DNA of 64,000 nt from JAXGRD01 sp040766105 (GCA_040766105.1 JAXGRD010000002.1:124001-188000), one strand, 5' to 3'. Counted from the stretch's first letter, positions 24,505 through 33,925 are shown. Program-made: numbers and translations. The notes: a model not told the origin generated them from the letters alone.

Positions 24505-26341
24505 GAATCCTTTCTGTCAAACTGTCTTCATCCATTCCGTACTTTTCATAAATTTCACCGGCGGAACCGTGTTCCAAGAACCGATCCGGCCAAGCAATCA
24601 CATCTACATGAACATCTTCGTTTACGAGAAGAGAAGCAATCTGGTCGCCAAAGCCACCAATTTTCACATTATCCTCAAGAGTCACAATCCTCTTCGTACG
24701 GGACATACTTGCCAGAAGGGCGTCTTCGTCTATTGGCTTTATAAATCTGCCATCCACCAGTCCAACATCATGGCCCATTTCTCGCAGCCGACTCATTACT
24801 CTTCCCGCAACGCCCACCATGTTTCCCAGTGCCCATATTTCAAGGGTTTTCCCCTCTTGAATCACCTGCGCGCCCTCTGTGAGAGGTGCCCTCATATATG
24901 GCAGGTTCCCGTTCTCTCCCCTTGGGTATCGTATGGCACAGGGAGAATTCAGAGAAAAGGCGTAATCCATCATCTGTTCCAATTCTCCGCCGTCACGGGG
25001 CGCCATGATGGTCAGATTGGGAATATGACTTAGGTAGGAGACATCGAAAACGCCGTGGTGGGTTTCTCCATCGGCGCCCACATTGCCCGCTCTGTCAATG
25101 AAAAATACCACGGGAAGATTCTGCAAACAAACATCCACAAGGATCTGGTCATAGGCACGCTGCAGAAAGGTGGAATAAATGGTGACGGCAGGCTTCATCC
25201 CCTGACTGGCCAAACCGCCTGCAAAGGTCACCCCATGCTCTTCCGCAATTCCCACATCAAAAATACGCTTTGGATACTTCTTGGAGAAGTCCTCCAGTCC
25301 GGTTCCGTCAACCATAGCTGCTGAAATCGCAACAATCCTGTCATCTTCTTCTGCCAATTCCATAAGCTTTTTTCCGAAGACCTCCGAGTAAGTAGGCATT
25401 CCGGAAGGATGGAGATTGGCGCCTGTTGCGGGATCAAAGGGTCCTGTTCCATGGAAACGATCGGGCAACAACTCTGCATTCCGATACCCCTTGCCCTTCT
25501 TCGTAATGACATGTAGAAGGACGGGACCGTCTGCCGCCTTTGCCCATTCAATATTTTCCATGAGTACTTTTATATTATGTCCGTCAATGGGTCCCAGATA
25601 AGTGAAGCCAAGCTCTTCAAACATGATTCCGTTGACGATGGTATATTTAAGAATATCCCTTGCCTTACCAAAACCGGAGTGAATGCTCTTTCCCACAAAG
25701 GGGATTTCATCCATGAACTTCCCCAGTTCCTTCTTCATGCTGTAGTAACCCTTGGAAACCCTCAATTTGCCCAAGTGCTTTGACAATCCCCCGGTGCTGG
25801 CACCGATGGACATATTATTGTCGTTGAGAATGACAATCGCTTTGGACTTGGATGCGCCCAAGTTGTTGAGCCCTTCATAGGAAAGTCCACCTGTCATCGC
25901 TCCGTCACCAATGACGGCAACAGTTTCAAATTCCTCGCCCTTAAGGTCACGAGCAGCAGCCATGCCGGCAACCACGGAAATGGACGTGCTGGCATGTCCC
26001 GTGTCAAAGGTATCGTATTCGCTTTCATTCTTCTTGGGAAAGCCGCTAATCCCACCCATTTGGCGCAGGGTTTCAAACTGGCACGCCCTGCCGGTGAGAA
26101 TTTTATGGATATAGGATTGATGACCCACATCCCAAACGATCTTATCCTTGGGTGCATCAAAGCAGGCGTGAAGGGCAATGGAAAGCTCTACCACACCTAA
26201 GTTAGATGCCAAATGACCTCCTGTCTTGGAAATGTTGCTGATGAGGAAATCCCTGATTTCCACTGCCAACAGCTCCATTTCCCGTAGGTTCATTTTCTTC
26301 AGTTCTTTGGGAAAATCACATTCCGTCAGTTGTTTCCTCAT
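24485..26341 (-). CDS. dxs: 1-deoxy-D-xylulose-5-phosphate synthase
   Basis: 618 residues. First enzyme of the MEP isoprenoid route: thiamine diphosphate dependent condensation of pyruvate and glyceraldehyde 3-phosphate. Seen: GGHLASNLGVVELSIALH, VGHQSYIHKILTGR, the TPP/Mg motif GDGAMTGGLSYEGLNN...NDNNMSI, and the transketolase pyrimidine-binding part GIAEEHGVTFAGGLA with the catalytic Glu. ATGA overlap with ispA upstream and overlap with tlyA downstream, the common Firmicute xse-ispA-dxs-tlyA order. Confidence 0.96.
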   Translation of the reverse strand: MRKQLTECDFPKELKKMNLREMELLAVEIRDFLISNISKTGGHLASNLGVVELSIALHACFDAPKDKIVWDVGHQSYIHKILTGRACQFETLRQMGGISGFPKKNESEYDTFDTGHASTSISVVAGMAAARDLKGEEFETVAVIGDGAMTGGLSYEGLNNLGASKSKAIVILNDNNMSIGASTGGLSKHLGKLRVSKGYYSMKKELGKFMDEIPFVGKSIHSGFGKARDILKYTIVNGIMFEELGFTYLGPIDGHNIKVLMENIEWAKAADGPVLLHVITKKGKGYRNAELLPDRFHGTGPFDPATGANLHPSGMPTYSEVFGKKLMELAEEDDRIVAISAAMVDGTGLEDFSKKYPKRIFDVGIAEEHGVTFAGGLASQGMKPAVTIYSTFLQRAYDQILVDVCLQNLPVVFFIDRAGNVGADGETHHGVFDVSYLSHIPNLTIMAPRDGGELEQMMDYAFSLNSPCAIRYPRGENGNLPYMRAPLTEGAQVIQEGKTLEIWALGNMVGVAGRVMSRLREMGHDVGLVDGRFIKPIDEDALLASMSRTKRIVTLEDNVKIGGFGDQIASLLVNEDVHVDVIAWPDRFLEHGSAGEIYEKYGMDEDSLTERIRGWIEG

Positions 26342-27234
26342 TTTGTCCTTTCCGCCAACTTGATTACCAGGTTGTTAAAAAATTCTGCATTGTCGTAGTA
26401 GGGAGACATGATATCCAAGGCCATGTCAGTCAACTCTTTCACCCTCTTTTGTGCCTCTTCCAGCCCATATATTTCCGGATAGGTCGCCTTTCCCTTTTCG
26501 CAATCCTTCCTGGGAGCCTTACCCATTTCCCGCACATCCCCCGTGACATCCAAGATATCGTCGGATATCTGGAAGGCAAGACCGAGACACTCTGCATAGT
26601 CGGTCAACCGATCCAAGGTCTCTTCATCGGCACGGCCGATGTGGGCACCGGCTCGAACAGCAGCCATAATTAAAGCACCGGTCTTGTTGATGTTGATATA
26701 GTCCAAGAACTCCTTGGTACAGGTCTTTCCTTCCGCCTCTATATCGGCAGTCTGTCCTGCAATCATGCCGCCGCAGCCTGCCCCCTTAGCGATTTCGTAG
26801 GCAGCTCGGACTCGCTTCTTTAATCGCTCCGTATCGTCGAAGAAGAGAAACATGTCTTTGTACATGATTTCAAAAGCGGTGTTCAAAAGGCCGTCTCCTG
26901 CAAGGATGGCAATGGCTTCCCCATATACAACATGATTGGTTTCAATCCCTCTACGCAGTTGATCGTCATCCATAGCAGGTAAATCGTCATGGATGAGGGA
27001 GTAGGTATGGACATACTCCAAAGCACAGGCATAGGGCAGTGCTGACTTAATGTCACCTCCGCAGAACTCGCATGCCCCCAAAAGCAGGGCGGGCCGTATC
27101 CTCTTCCCTCCAGCCATAAGAGAATACTTCATGGATTCGTAGACGGTTTTGCTCTTTTGGTCCACATCGGGAAGATAGTCCACCAAGTACATCTCCAAGA
27201 GTTCTTTATATCTTCTATAATCCTTATCCATCAT
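26338..27234 (-). CDS. ispA: Polyprenyl synthetase (farnesyl/geranyl diphosphate synthase)
   Basis: 298 residues. Both Asp-rich motifs are present, HDDLPAMDDDQLRRG and QISDDILDVTGD, with GGKRIRPALLLGA at the N terminus and the FQISDDI region. The two residues before the first DDxxD suggest a short-chain product such as FPP or GPP. It directly precedes dxs, linking precursor and chain-length steps of isoprenoid synthesis. First two codons are ATG ATG; either may start. Confidence 0.94.
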   Translation of the reverse strand: MMDKDYRRYKELLEMYLVDYLPDVDQKSKTVYESMKYSLMAGGKRIRPALLLGACEFCGGDIKSALPYACALEYVHTYSLIHDDLPAMDDDQLRRGIETNHVVYGEAIAILAGDGLLNTAFEIMYKDMFLFFDDTERLKKRVRAAYEIAKGAGCGGMIAGQTADIEAEGKTCTKEFLDYININKTGALIMAAVRAGAHIGRADEETLDRLTDYAECLGLAFQISDDILDVTGDVREMGKAPRKDCEKGKATYPEIYGLEEAQKRVKELTDMALDIMSPYYDNAEFFNNLVIKLAERTK

Positions 27235-27240
27235 CTTACC

Positions 27241-27432
27241 TCACTTTTTAATGGTTTCGATCTTTTGCTTTGCATTTCTCAGAATTTCATCACATTGATT
27301 GTAATATGTGATGCCTTGCTCATAACTTTTAATGGCTTCTTCCAAAGTAATGTCTTCCTTCTCTAGATTGGCAGACGTTTCTTCCAACTTCTTCAAGGCT
27401 TCTTCAAAGGATAATTTGCTTGTTTCCGTCAT
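27241..27432 (-). CDS. xseB: Exodeoxyribonuclease VII small subunit
   Basis: 63 residues, MTETSKLSFEEALKKLEETSANLEKEDITLEEAIKSYEQG, the typical two-helix XseB. Several copies coil around XseA in the holoenzyme, which degrades single-stranded DNA. ATGA overlap (4 nt) with the end of xseA; ispA begins 6 nt later. Confidence 0.95.
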   Translation of the reverse strand: MTETSKLSFEEALKKLEETSANLEKEDITLEEAIKSYEQGITYYNQCDEILRNAKQKIETIKK

Positions 27433-28643
27433 TTTTTATTCCTCTCTGTTTCCTTTACCTGCACATCCGCCCTACCGTCGGACATGTGCAGAACCAACTC
27501 CTCACCTCTATAGATATACTGGATCCCCTTTACCAAACTGCCATCCGGACGTGTCACAGCACTGTATCCCCGCTCCATAATACCCATGGGGCTGGTGCCC
27601 TCCAGTCGAGATTGCAGTAATTGGATTCTTCCCCGCCGTGCCTCCAATCCTCCCATGAGAGAATCTTGGATTTTCCCTCGGAGTTGCCGGATTCTCATGT
27701 CCTGATAATCGATTTTGGATTGAATCATCCGTGCGAAAATATCTAAATTGGACCGTTCCAGTCTGTCTGTCTTGTTATCGACTTTTCGTGTGATTTCAAG
27801 ATGCAAATTCTTCAGTTGATCATCTAAGTATTGTCTAATTTGTCTCATATCAGGAACGGCCATATTGGCAGCTGCCGTCGGTGTTTCTGCGCGAAGATCA
27901 GCCACAAAATCAGATATGGTAAAGTCCACTTCATGTCCCACAGCCGAAATCACAGGTATCTCCGAGGCATAGATTGCTCTTGCCACAACCTCCTCGTTGA
28001 AGGCCCATAAGTCCTCCATAGAGCCTCCCCCGCGACCCACAATGATCGTGTCCGTTTCCGGGAAGTGTCGATTTACCGCTTCTATTCCCTGTGCGATTTC
28101 ACCGGCTGCCTTGGGACCTTGCACTATTACCGGGAAGATGAGGATATCAACGTAATCGTTCTTTTCCGTAATAATCTTTACAATATCTCGAACCGCAGCA
28201 CCCGTTTCCGCCGTAATAACGGAAATGGTCTTGGGAAATGCGGAGATTTCCTTCTTGTGATCCGGTGAAAACAGTCCTTCCTTCTCCAGTTTCGCCTTTA
28301 ATTGCTCAAATGCCACGGCTAAGTTGCCCATTCCGGCGACAAAAACATCCTTTACATTGAGGGAGTAATATCCTCCCGGCTCATACACGGATACATAGCC
28401 TACCGCAGTGATTTCCATACCTTCCACCAGCTCGTACCGAAGTTGAGCAAGTACGGAGGAAGGAAGGAAACAATTGATCTTGCTCTTAGCGTCCTTCATG
28501 GAGAAATAAACATGACCGCTTTGATGAAACTTCAAATTGGAGATTTCCCCAACCACAGAAATGTTCCCTAAGAGGGGGTCCGTTTGCAATATTCTTTTTA
28601 TGTAACTATTCAGCTGTGATACACTGACAGCCTTTACTGCCAT
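27429..28643 (-). CDS. xseA: Exodeoxyribonuclease VII large subunit
   Basis: 404 residues. N-terminal OB fold (VSQLNSYIKRILQTDPLLGNISVVGEISN, HVYFSMKDAKSKINC), then the catalytic domain with TAETGAAVRDI, VIVQGPKAAGEIAQGI, IVGRGGGSMEDLWAFNEE, and VGHEVDFTISDFVADLRAETPTAA, followed by a coiled-coil segment that binds XseB. It overlaps the upstream Kae1-like gene by 38 nt in another frame, a long overlap that I accept because both termini match their families. Confidence 0.95.
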   Translation of the reverse strand: MAVKAVSVSQLNSYIKRILQTDPLLGNISVVGEISNLKFHQSGHVYFSMKDAKSKINCFLPSSVLAQLRYELVEGMEITAVGYVSVYEPGGYYSLNVKDVFVAGMGNLAVAFEQLKAKLEKEGLFSPDHKKEISAFPKTISVITAETGAAVRDIVKIITEKNDYVDILIFPVIVQGPKAAGEIAQGIEAVNRHFPETDTIIVGRGGGSMEDLWAFNEEVVARAIYASEIPVISAVGHEVDFTISDFVADLRAETPTAAANMAVPDMRQIRQYLDDQLKNLHLEITRKVDNKTDRLERSNLDIFARMIQSKIDYQDMRIRQLRGKIQDSLMGGLEARRGRIQLLQSRLEGTSPMGIMERGYSAVTRPDGSLVKGIQYIYRGEELVLHMSDGRADVQVKETERNKK

Positions 28644-29520
28644 ATTTGTCTCCTCCTAAGAAGGCGATTCCTACCGCGTTATCCGAGGCTAAATTCCCCT
28701 CGGGTATGGTGATATTGGTTCGATCTTTTAGTAACCGCCGCAAGGTTCTGCTGGATGATACCCCTCCAACCAAGAGGGTTTTCTCATTTCCGCAGATTTC
28801 AGCGATTGCTTTTGCCATATGGTGAAAAACCTCTGCCGCCAAAGGACCGGCATCCTGCCCCTTTTGTAACTCTCGTTGGCATTGACTTTCCATTCCCGAT
28901 AAGTTGATCCAGTTTCCGTCCACGGCTATAGGCTTTAACATCTTTGTAGGCTCATGGGCCAATGCCATATCATCCATGGCCTTTCCTGCGGGAAAGGATA
29001 ATCCCATGGCTACGCCTACTCGATCCAAGAGCTGACCCAAGGAAATATCCTTGGTTCCCCCGATGATTTCAATTTGATTCCCTTTTACCGCTAAAAGTTC
29101 ACTGGTCCCGCCACTCATATGGAGGCACTGAAAGTCTTCCCAACCCTCAGGGCGTATTGCCGCAATATGACCTTCCTGATGAGAAAACTCATAATAGGGT
29201 ACGGATAGTGTAGCAGCAAGACTTCTGCCCACCGATTGCCCTACGGTGAAGACAGGCATATAGGAGCCTTCCACAGGTCTCGGTCTGGAAGCCACGGAAA
29301 CAGCGGTAATCCTTCCCAGAAAATCTTTCATTGCTGACTCTATTAATACCGGCAACATTTGAACATGTTGAAAGAGTGCTTCCGATTGTCGCAGGCCTCT
29401 CTCCCCGTCCTTTACCCTTAATAGCCTTCGCTCATCGGCCAATACCTTCTTCCCGGAAATCAAGGCTACAGAAGTGGTATAGTTGCTTGTATCAATTCCG
29501 ATAACCGCGTCCCTATCCAT
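28606..29520 (-). CDS. TsaD/Kae1-domain paralogue (so-called O-sialoglycoprotein endopeptidase)
   Basis: 304 residues of the ASKHA/Kae1 fold: GIDTSNYTTSVALIS at the N terminus, a metal-binding HxxxH in EFSHQEGHIAA, and LLVGGVSSSRTLRRLL plus ASDNAVGIAFLGG at the end. It is shorter than true TsaD (about 340) and sits between nusB and xseA, a location particular to Clostridia, where it is usually a second copy beside the real TsaD. Whether it makes t6A37 in tRNA or serves another role is unknown. nusB overlaps its start by 8 nt. Confidence 0.85.
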   Translation of the reverse strand: MDRDAVIGIDTSNYTTSVALISGKKVLADERRLLRVKDGERGLRQSEALFQHVQMLPVLIESAMKDFLGRITAVSVASRPRPVEGSYMPVFTVGQSVGRSLAATLSVPYYEFSHQEGHIAAIRPEGWEDFQCLHMSGGTSELLAVKGNQIEIIGGTKDISLGQLLDRVGVAMGLSFPAGKAMDDMALAHEPTKMLKPIAVDGNWINLSGMESQCQRELQKGQDAGPLAAEVFHHMAKAIAEICGNEKTLLVGGVSSSRTLRRLLKDRTNITIPEGNLASDNAVGIAFLGGDKYGSKGCQCITAE

Positions 29521-29908
29521 TTACGATTTTTCCCAAGAGACCGTTGACGAACTTAGGGGTACCGTCACTGCCGTATTTCTTCGCCAAATTGACCGCTTCG
29601 TTAATGGCTACCGCCGTTGGAATTTCATCATTATACAGTGCTTCTCCAACTGCCACCCGTACAACAGCCAAATCCGCTTTGGGCATTCGCTTTACCGTCC
29701 ACTTCTCTGAGTGGATATTTATGGTGCTGTCAATTTCATCCAGATGATCTACAATCAAGCTGAAAGAAGTGAGAAGATACTCTCTCTGAATATCATCAAT
29801 CTCTCTTTCTTTCATGAGCGTTTCCATGAGTTCTATGCTGGTATCTGACTGGGCTTCCATTTGAAAGACCATCTGCATCAGCAGCTCTCTCGCGTCTTTT
29901 CTGTTCAT
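29513..29908 (-). CDS. nusB: Transcription antitermination factor NusB
   Basis: 131 residues: MNRKDARELLMQMVFQME, RMPKADLAVVRVAVGEALYNDEIPTAVAINEAVNLAKKYG, FVNGLLGKI. It binds boxA RNA with NusE (S10) in the rRNA antitermination complex. ATGA overlap with the Asp23 gene before it. Confidence 0.96.
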   Translation of the reverse strand: MNRKDARELLMQMVFQMEAQSDTSIELMETLMKEREIDDIQREYLLTSFSLIVDHLDEIDSTINIHSEKWTVKRMPKADLAVVRVAVGEALYNDEIPTAVAINEAVNLAKKYGSDGTPKFVNGLLGKIVNG

Positions 29909-30288
29909 TTTTTGTCCTTCTCTTCCGGCGGTTCTACTTCCTGTACATGTATGTTCACTGTCAACACAGGCCTGCTGGTCATGGTTTCTACTTCATCCTT
30001 TACATTGGTCTGTATGTCCCAAGCAACGACCGGTATCTTTACACCGTATTTCACAATAACATAGACATCCAATATGATGCCTTCTTCCGTTTGATTTACT
30101 TTTATTCCCTTGGATAAGGGTTCCTTACCCAGTATGGTTTCCGAGATGGAATCCGTAAGACCCCCTGTAAGACCCGCAACTCCCGGTGTTCGCAAGGTTG
30201 CGTTGATTGCACATACTGCCATCACCTCATCGGATATCTTTACGGAGCCTAGTTCCTTATCGTCAATGTGCTCGTCATATTGATCCAT
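29905..30288 (-). CDS. Asp23/Gls24 family protein (YqhY-like)
   Basis: 127 residues: GSVKISDEVMAVCAINATLRTPGVAGLTGG and VYVIVKYGVKIPVVAWDIQTNVKDEVETMT, a typical Asp23 domain. In B. subtilis YqhY lies by nusB and is linked to the acetyl-CoA carboxylase/lipid state of the cell. The acidic start MDQYDEHIDDKELG fits. It heads the nusB-xse-isp-dxs run and probably has a promoter inside the dnaJ terminator region. Confidence 0.92.
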   Translation of the reverse strand: MDQYDEHIDDKELGSVKISDEVMAVCAINATLRTPGVAGLTGGLTDSISETILGKEPLSKGIKVNQTEEGIILDVYVIVKYGVKIPVVAWDIQTNVKDEVETMTSRPVLTVNIHVQEVEPPEEKDKK

Positions 30289-30308
30289 TTGCTTTTACCT
30301 CATCCACC

Positions 30309-30345
30309 ATTATAACAGAAAAGAAGCGTTGTTTCCGCTCCTTTT
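30309..30345 (-). terminator. dnaJ terminator overlapping a TATAAT box
   Basis: On the - strand AAAAGGAGCG pairs with CGCTTCTTTT across a 7-nt loop (about 30319-30345), ten pairs with one G-T. TATAAT follows at 30314-30309, ahead of the Asp23 gene. A -35 at the right distance would lie within the hairpin and is poor (CGGAAA), so the promoter is tentative. Confidence 0.65.
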
Positions 30346-30354
30346 CATAAAATC

Positions 30355-31509
30355 CTATTTGAACAGTTCTTTGATGGTTTCTGCAAATGAACTCTTGTTT
30401 TTGTAGCTGTCTGTAGTAACGACCTTACCCATTTCCTCAATGGCTTGCTTTTGCTTGCTGTTGAGTTTATTGGGCACTTCCAGATTGACCTTTACATATA
30501 GGTCGCCCTTTCTACCACCCTTCATGCCGACGATACCCTTTCCCTTGAGACGGAACACCGTCCCCGGTTGTGTACCCGCTGGAATCTTGTAGGATACCTT
30601 GTCTTCCAAGGTGGGAACGATGATATCGTCACCCAAGGCCGCTTGATTAAAGGTAATGGGGATCTCAATCTGTAGGTCCTGTCCGCTTCGCTTGTAAACT
30701 TTATGGGGTCTCACGCGAACCACTACATAGAGGTCTCCCGCCGGTCCGCCGTTGCTTCCGGCTTCCCCTTGGCCTCGCAAGGTAATCACGTTTCCGTCGT
30801 CTACACCGGCAGGAATATTGACCGATAAGGTAACGTTTTTTCGAACCTTACCGGATCCGCCGCATTCTGTGCAGGGCTTTTCAATGATTTCACCTGTTCC
30901 GTTGCAACGATCACAGGGTGCAACACTCTGGAAAACACCGAAGGGTGTTTTTTGCTGGGTGTGGATTTCTCCGGAACCGTTGCACTTTGGACACTGGGTC
31001 TTGGCAGATCCCGGTTCTGCACCGGAACCCTTGCAATGGCCGCAGACGGCATCCTTGCTCACCTTGATATCCTTTTTCACGCCAAAAGCAGCTTCTTTGA
31101 ACTCAATGGTAATCTGATGCTGAAGGTCTCTGCCCCGCATGGGACCGGTATGTCTTTGCTGGCTGTAGGCACCTCTGCCACCGCCACCGAACATACCGCC
31201 AAACATATCGAAGATATCTTCGAAGCCGCCGAAGCCTCCTGCACCGCCGCCAAAACCGCCACCGCCAAATCCGGCATTGGGATCAACACCGGCATGGCCA
31301 AACTTGTCGTATTTATTCTTTTTGTCGGGGTCACCTAATATACTGTAGGCTTCATTGACCTCTTTGAAGTGCTCTTCAGCCTCCTTATCTCCCTGATTCT
31401 TATCGGGGTGATATTTCATGGCCATCTTTCGAAACGCCTTTTTTATTTCAGCGTCCGAGGCCCCCTTTTGGAGGCCCAGCACTTCATAATAATCTCTCTT
31501 CTCTGCCAT
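30355..31509 (-). CDS. dnaJ: Chaperone DnaJ
   Basis: 384 residues. J domain with YHPDKNQGD, a long Gly/Phe-rich part (about 75-125), four zinc repeats (CGHCKGSG, CPKCNGSG, CDRCNGTG, CTECGGSG) and the C-terminal substrate-binding beta domains. This is a full type I Hsp40, partner of DnaK. Its ATG shares one base with the dnaK stop (TAATG), so the two are translationally coupled. Confidence 0.97.
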   Translation of the reverse strand: MAEKRDYYEVLGLQKGASDAEIKKAFRKMAMKYHPDKNQGDKEAEEHFKEVNEAYSILGDPDKKNKYDKFGHAGVDPNAGFGGGGFGGGAGGFGGFEDIFDMFGGMFGGGGRGAYSQQRHTGPMRGRDLQHQITIEFKEAAFGVKKDIKVSKDAVCGHCKGSGAEPGSAKTQCPKCNGSGEIHTQQKTPFGVFQSVAPCDRCNGTGEIIEKPCTECGGSGKVRKNVTLSVNIPAGVDDGNVITLRGQGEAGSNGGPAGDLYVVVRVRPHKVYKRSGQDLQIEIPITFNQAALGDDIIVPTLEDKVSYKIPAGTQPGTVFRLKGKGIVGMKGGRKGDLYVKVNLEVPNKLNSKQKQAIEEMGKVVTTDSYKNKSSFAETIKELFK

Positions 31510-33395
31510 TATTTATTTTCTTCCTCGTTTTTGTCTTCATCCACTACTTCAAAGTCTGCATCTACTACGTTGTCGTCCTGGGGTGCACTTTCGCCGCCCA
31601 TGTCGGAACCACCGCCCATATTGGGATCAGCACCCATGTTGGGGTCTCCTGCTCCTGCAGCAGCCTGTTCGTACATCTTCGCAGAAATGGTATGGAACTG
31701 CTCTGTGAGCGCTTCTGTCTTTTCCTTGATGTCATCCACCGTACCGTTCTCCAGCACTCTCTGTAGATCGTCCTTTGCGGTATTGATGGTGTTCTTTTCG
31801 TCTTCGGAAAGCTTGTCGCCCAGGTCTTTTACGTTCTTTTCGGTCTCGTAGATCAAGGTCTCCGCCTGGTTTCTGACTTCCACTTCTTCTTTCTTCTTCT
31901 TGTCTTCTTCCGCAAACTGTTCCGCTTCCTTCACCTTTGCATTGATCTCGTCGTCGGAGAGCTTGGTGGAAGAAGTGATGGTGATTCTCTGTTCCTTGCC
32001 GGTTCCCATATCCTTTGCACTTACGTTTACAATGCCGTTGGCATCGATGTCGAAGGTAACTTCAATCTGAGGAACGCCTCTTGGTGCCGGAGGAATACCG
32101 GAAAGTTGGAATCTTCCCAAGGTGATATTTCCCGCTGCCATATCTCGTTCTCCCTGAAGCACGTGGATGTCCACTGCTGTCTGGTTATCCGCTGCTGTAG
32201 AGAAGATTTGGCTCTTCTTAGTAGGAATTGTTGTGTTTCTTTCAATCAATCTGGTTGCAACGCCGCCCAAGGTCTCAATGGACAGGGACAGAGGTGTAAC
32301 GTCCAGCAACAGTACGTCATGTACTTCTCCGGTCAAAACGCCGGCCTGGATAGCTGCACCGATGGCTACGCATTCATCCGGGTTGATTCCCTTAAAGGGA
32401 TCTTTTCCGGTGATTTTCTTCACGGCTTCCTGTACGGCAGGCACTCTGGTGGATCCGCCGACCAAGATGACCTTTTCAATATCCGCATTGGTGATGCCCG
32501 CATCGGACAAGGTCTTCTTCATGGGGTCTACTGTCTTTTCAATGAGATCCTGCACCAACTGTTCAAACTTAGCTCTGGTAATGTCCATGTTCAAGTGAAG
32601 AGGACCTGCATCGCTTACTGTGATAAAGGGAAGATTCACGTTGGTGGTCTGAGAGCTGGAAAGCTCCTTCTTCGCCTTTTCAGCTGCTTCCTTCAATCTC
32701 TGCATGGCCATTCTGTCCTGTCTTAGGTCAATGCCGTTTTCCTTGCCGAAGGTGTCGGCCATGTAGTTGAGCAATCTTTCGTCAAAATCGTCGCCACCAA
32801 GCTTGTTGTTACCGTGGGTTGCCAGTACTTCAAAGACACCGTCTCCCAATTCCAAGAGGGATACGTCGAAGGTTCCGCCGCCCAAGTCATAAACCAGAAT
32901 CTTGTGGTGTGGATCATCTTTATCCAAACCATATGCCAAGGCTGCTGCCGTAGGCTCGTTGATGATTCTCTTTACTTCCATTCCCGCAATTTTTCCTGCA
33001 TCCTTGGTTGCCTGCTTCTGGCTGTCTGTAAAGTAGGCAGGTACGGTGATGACCGCTTCTGTTACGGTTTCACCCAGATATGCTTCCGCGTCAGCCTTCA
33101 GCTTGCTGAGGATCATTGCGGAAATGTCCTGGGGTGTATAATCCTTTCCATCGATGGTCACCTTGTAGTTTTCACCCATGTGACGCTTGATGGAAGATAC
33201 TGTTCTTTCCGGATTGGTTACAGCCTGTCTTTTCGCTGTTTCACCAACCAATCTTTCTCCGTTCTTTGCAAATGCTACCACGGAGGGGGTAGTTCTGTTT
33301 CCTTCCGCATTGGTGATAACGACCGGTTCGCCGCCTTCCAACACAGATACACAAGAGTTAGTTGTACCTAAGTCGATTCCTATTACTTTTCCCAT
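31509..33395 (-). CDS. dnaK: Chaperone DnaK (Hsp70)
   Basis: 628 residues. ATPase domain with GIDLGTTNSCVSVLEGG, VPAYFTDSQKQATKDAG, IINEPTAAALAYGLDK and VYDLGGGTFDVSLLELG; substrate domain from DVTPLSLSIETLGG; helical lid; and a tail of repeated GADPNMGG units then ADFEVVDEDKNEEENK. It lacks the 24-residue loop of proteobacterial DnaK, as in Gram-positives. ATP-dependent protein folding with DnaJ and GrpE. Confidence 0.98.
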   Translation of the reverse strand: MGKVIGIDLGTTNSCVSVLEGGEPVVITNAEGNRTTPSVVAFAKNGERLVGETAKRQAVTNPERTVSSIKRHMGENYKVTIDGKDYTPQDISAMILSKLKADAEAYLGETVTEAVITVPAYFTDSQKQATKDAGKIAGMEVKRIINEPTAAALAYGLDKDDPHHKILVYDLGGGTFDVSLLELGDGVFEVLATHGNNKLGGDDFDERLLNYMADTFGKENGIDLRQDRMAMQRLKEAAEKAKKELSSSQTTNVNLPFITVSDAGPLHLNMDITRAKFEQLVQDLIEKTVDPMKKTLSDAGITNADIEKVILVGGSTRVPAVQEAVKKITGKDPFKGINPDECVAIGAAIQAGVLTGEVHDVLLLDVTPLSLSIETLGGVATRLIERNTTIPTKKSQIFSTAADNQTAVDIHVLQGERDMAAGNITLGRFQLSGIPPAPRGVPQIEVTFDIDANGIVNVSAKDMGTGKEQRITITSSTKLSDDEINAKVKEAEQFAEEDKKKKEEVEVRNQAETLIYETEKNVKDLGDKLSEDEKNTINTAKDDLQRVLENGTVDDIKEKTEALTEQFHTISAKMYEQAAAGAGDPNMGADPNMGGGSDMGGESAPQDDNVVDADFEVVDEDKNEEENK

Positions 33396-33421
33396 TTGAT
33401 TTCTCCTTTTCTATTTCTAAA

Positions 33422-33925
33422 TTATTTGGCAACCTTTACCATCGAATGACGGATGACTTTGCCGTTTAAGATATATCCTTTTTGTAACACCACGGTAATC
33501 ATACCACTCTTCACCGTGTTTGAATCTTCCATCATCACTGCATGATGAAAGTTCGGATCAAATTCTGCATTTTCAGCTTCTATTTCCTCAACGCCTGACT
33601 TCTTTAGGACTTCCTTCAATTGATCGAAGATCATGACCATGCCGGCCTTGAAGCCTTCTTCTGCTTCGTGATCCAACGCTCTTTCAAAGTTGTCCATGAC
33701 TTCCAGCAATCGGCCAACAATGGCTTCATTGGCATAAGCGTGTATATCTTTTCGTTCCTTTTCCGAACGCCGCTTATAGTTCTGAAAGTCTGCCATGAGG
33801 CGAAGATACTTGGTATTGGCATCGTCCTCCTCCGTTGTAGGTGTTTCCGTTACTTCCGGCTCTTCCTGTTCTTTCTGTTCCTCCTCCGGGATGTCGTTCT
33901 TAACATCTTCCTTATTCGTCGTCAT
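33422..33925 (-). CDS. grpE: Nucleotide exchange factor GrpE
   Basis: 167 residues. A long acidic N terminus (PEEEQKEQEEPEVTETP) and coiled-coil helix precede MADFQNYKRRSEKE and the C-terminal beta domain NPNFHH-like FDPNFHHAVM and VVLQKGYILNGKVIRHSMVKV. Exchanges ADP on DnaK. Overlaps the end of hrcA by 14 nt. Confidence 0.96.
   Translation of the reverse strand: MTTNKEDVKNDIPEEEQKEQEEPEVTETPTTEEDDANTKYLRLMADFQNYKRRSEKERKDIHAYANEAIVGRLLEVMDNFERALDHEAEEGFKAGMVMIFDQLKEVLKKSGVEEIEAENAEFDPNFHHAVMMEDSNTVKSGMITVVLQKGYILNGKVIRHSMVKVAK

Noticed and set aside
23893..24744. A 283-codon + strand open frame opposite tlyA and dxs
   Set aside because: Antisense shadow of conserved genes with unlike-protein composition.
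31140..31290. Repetitive CCGCC/GGCGG stretch as a DNA repeat or CRISPR
   Set aside because: It encodes the Gly/Phe-rich region of DnaJ.
31590..31660. Tandem short repeat near the end of dnaK
   Set aside because: It codes for the normal low-complexity GADPNMGG tail of DnaK.
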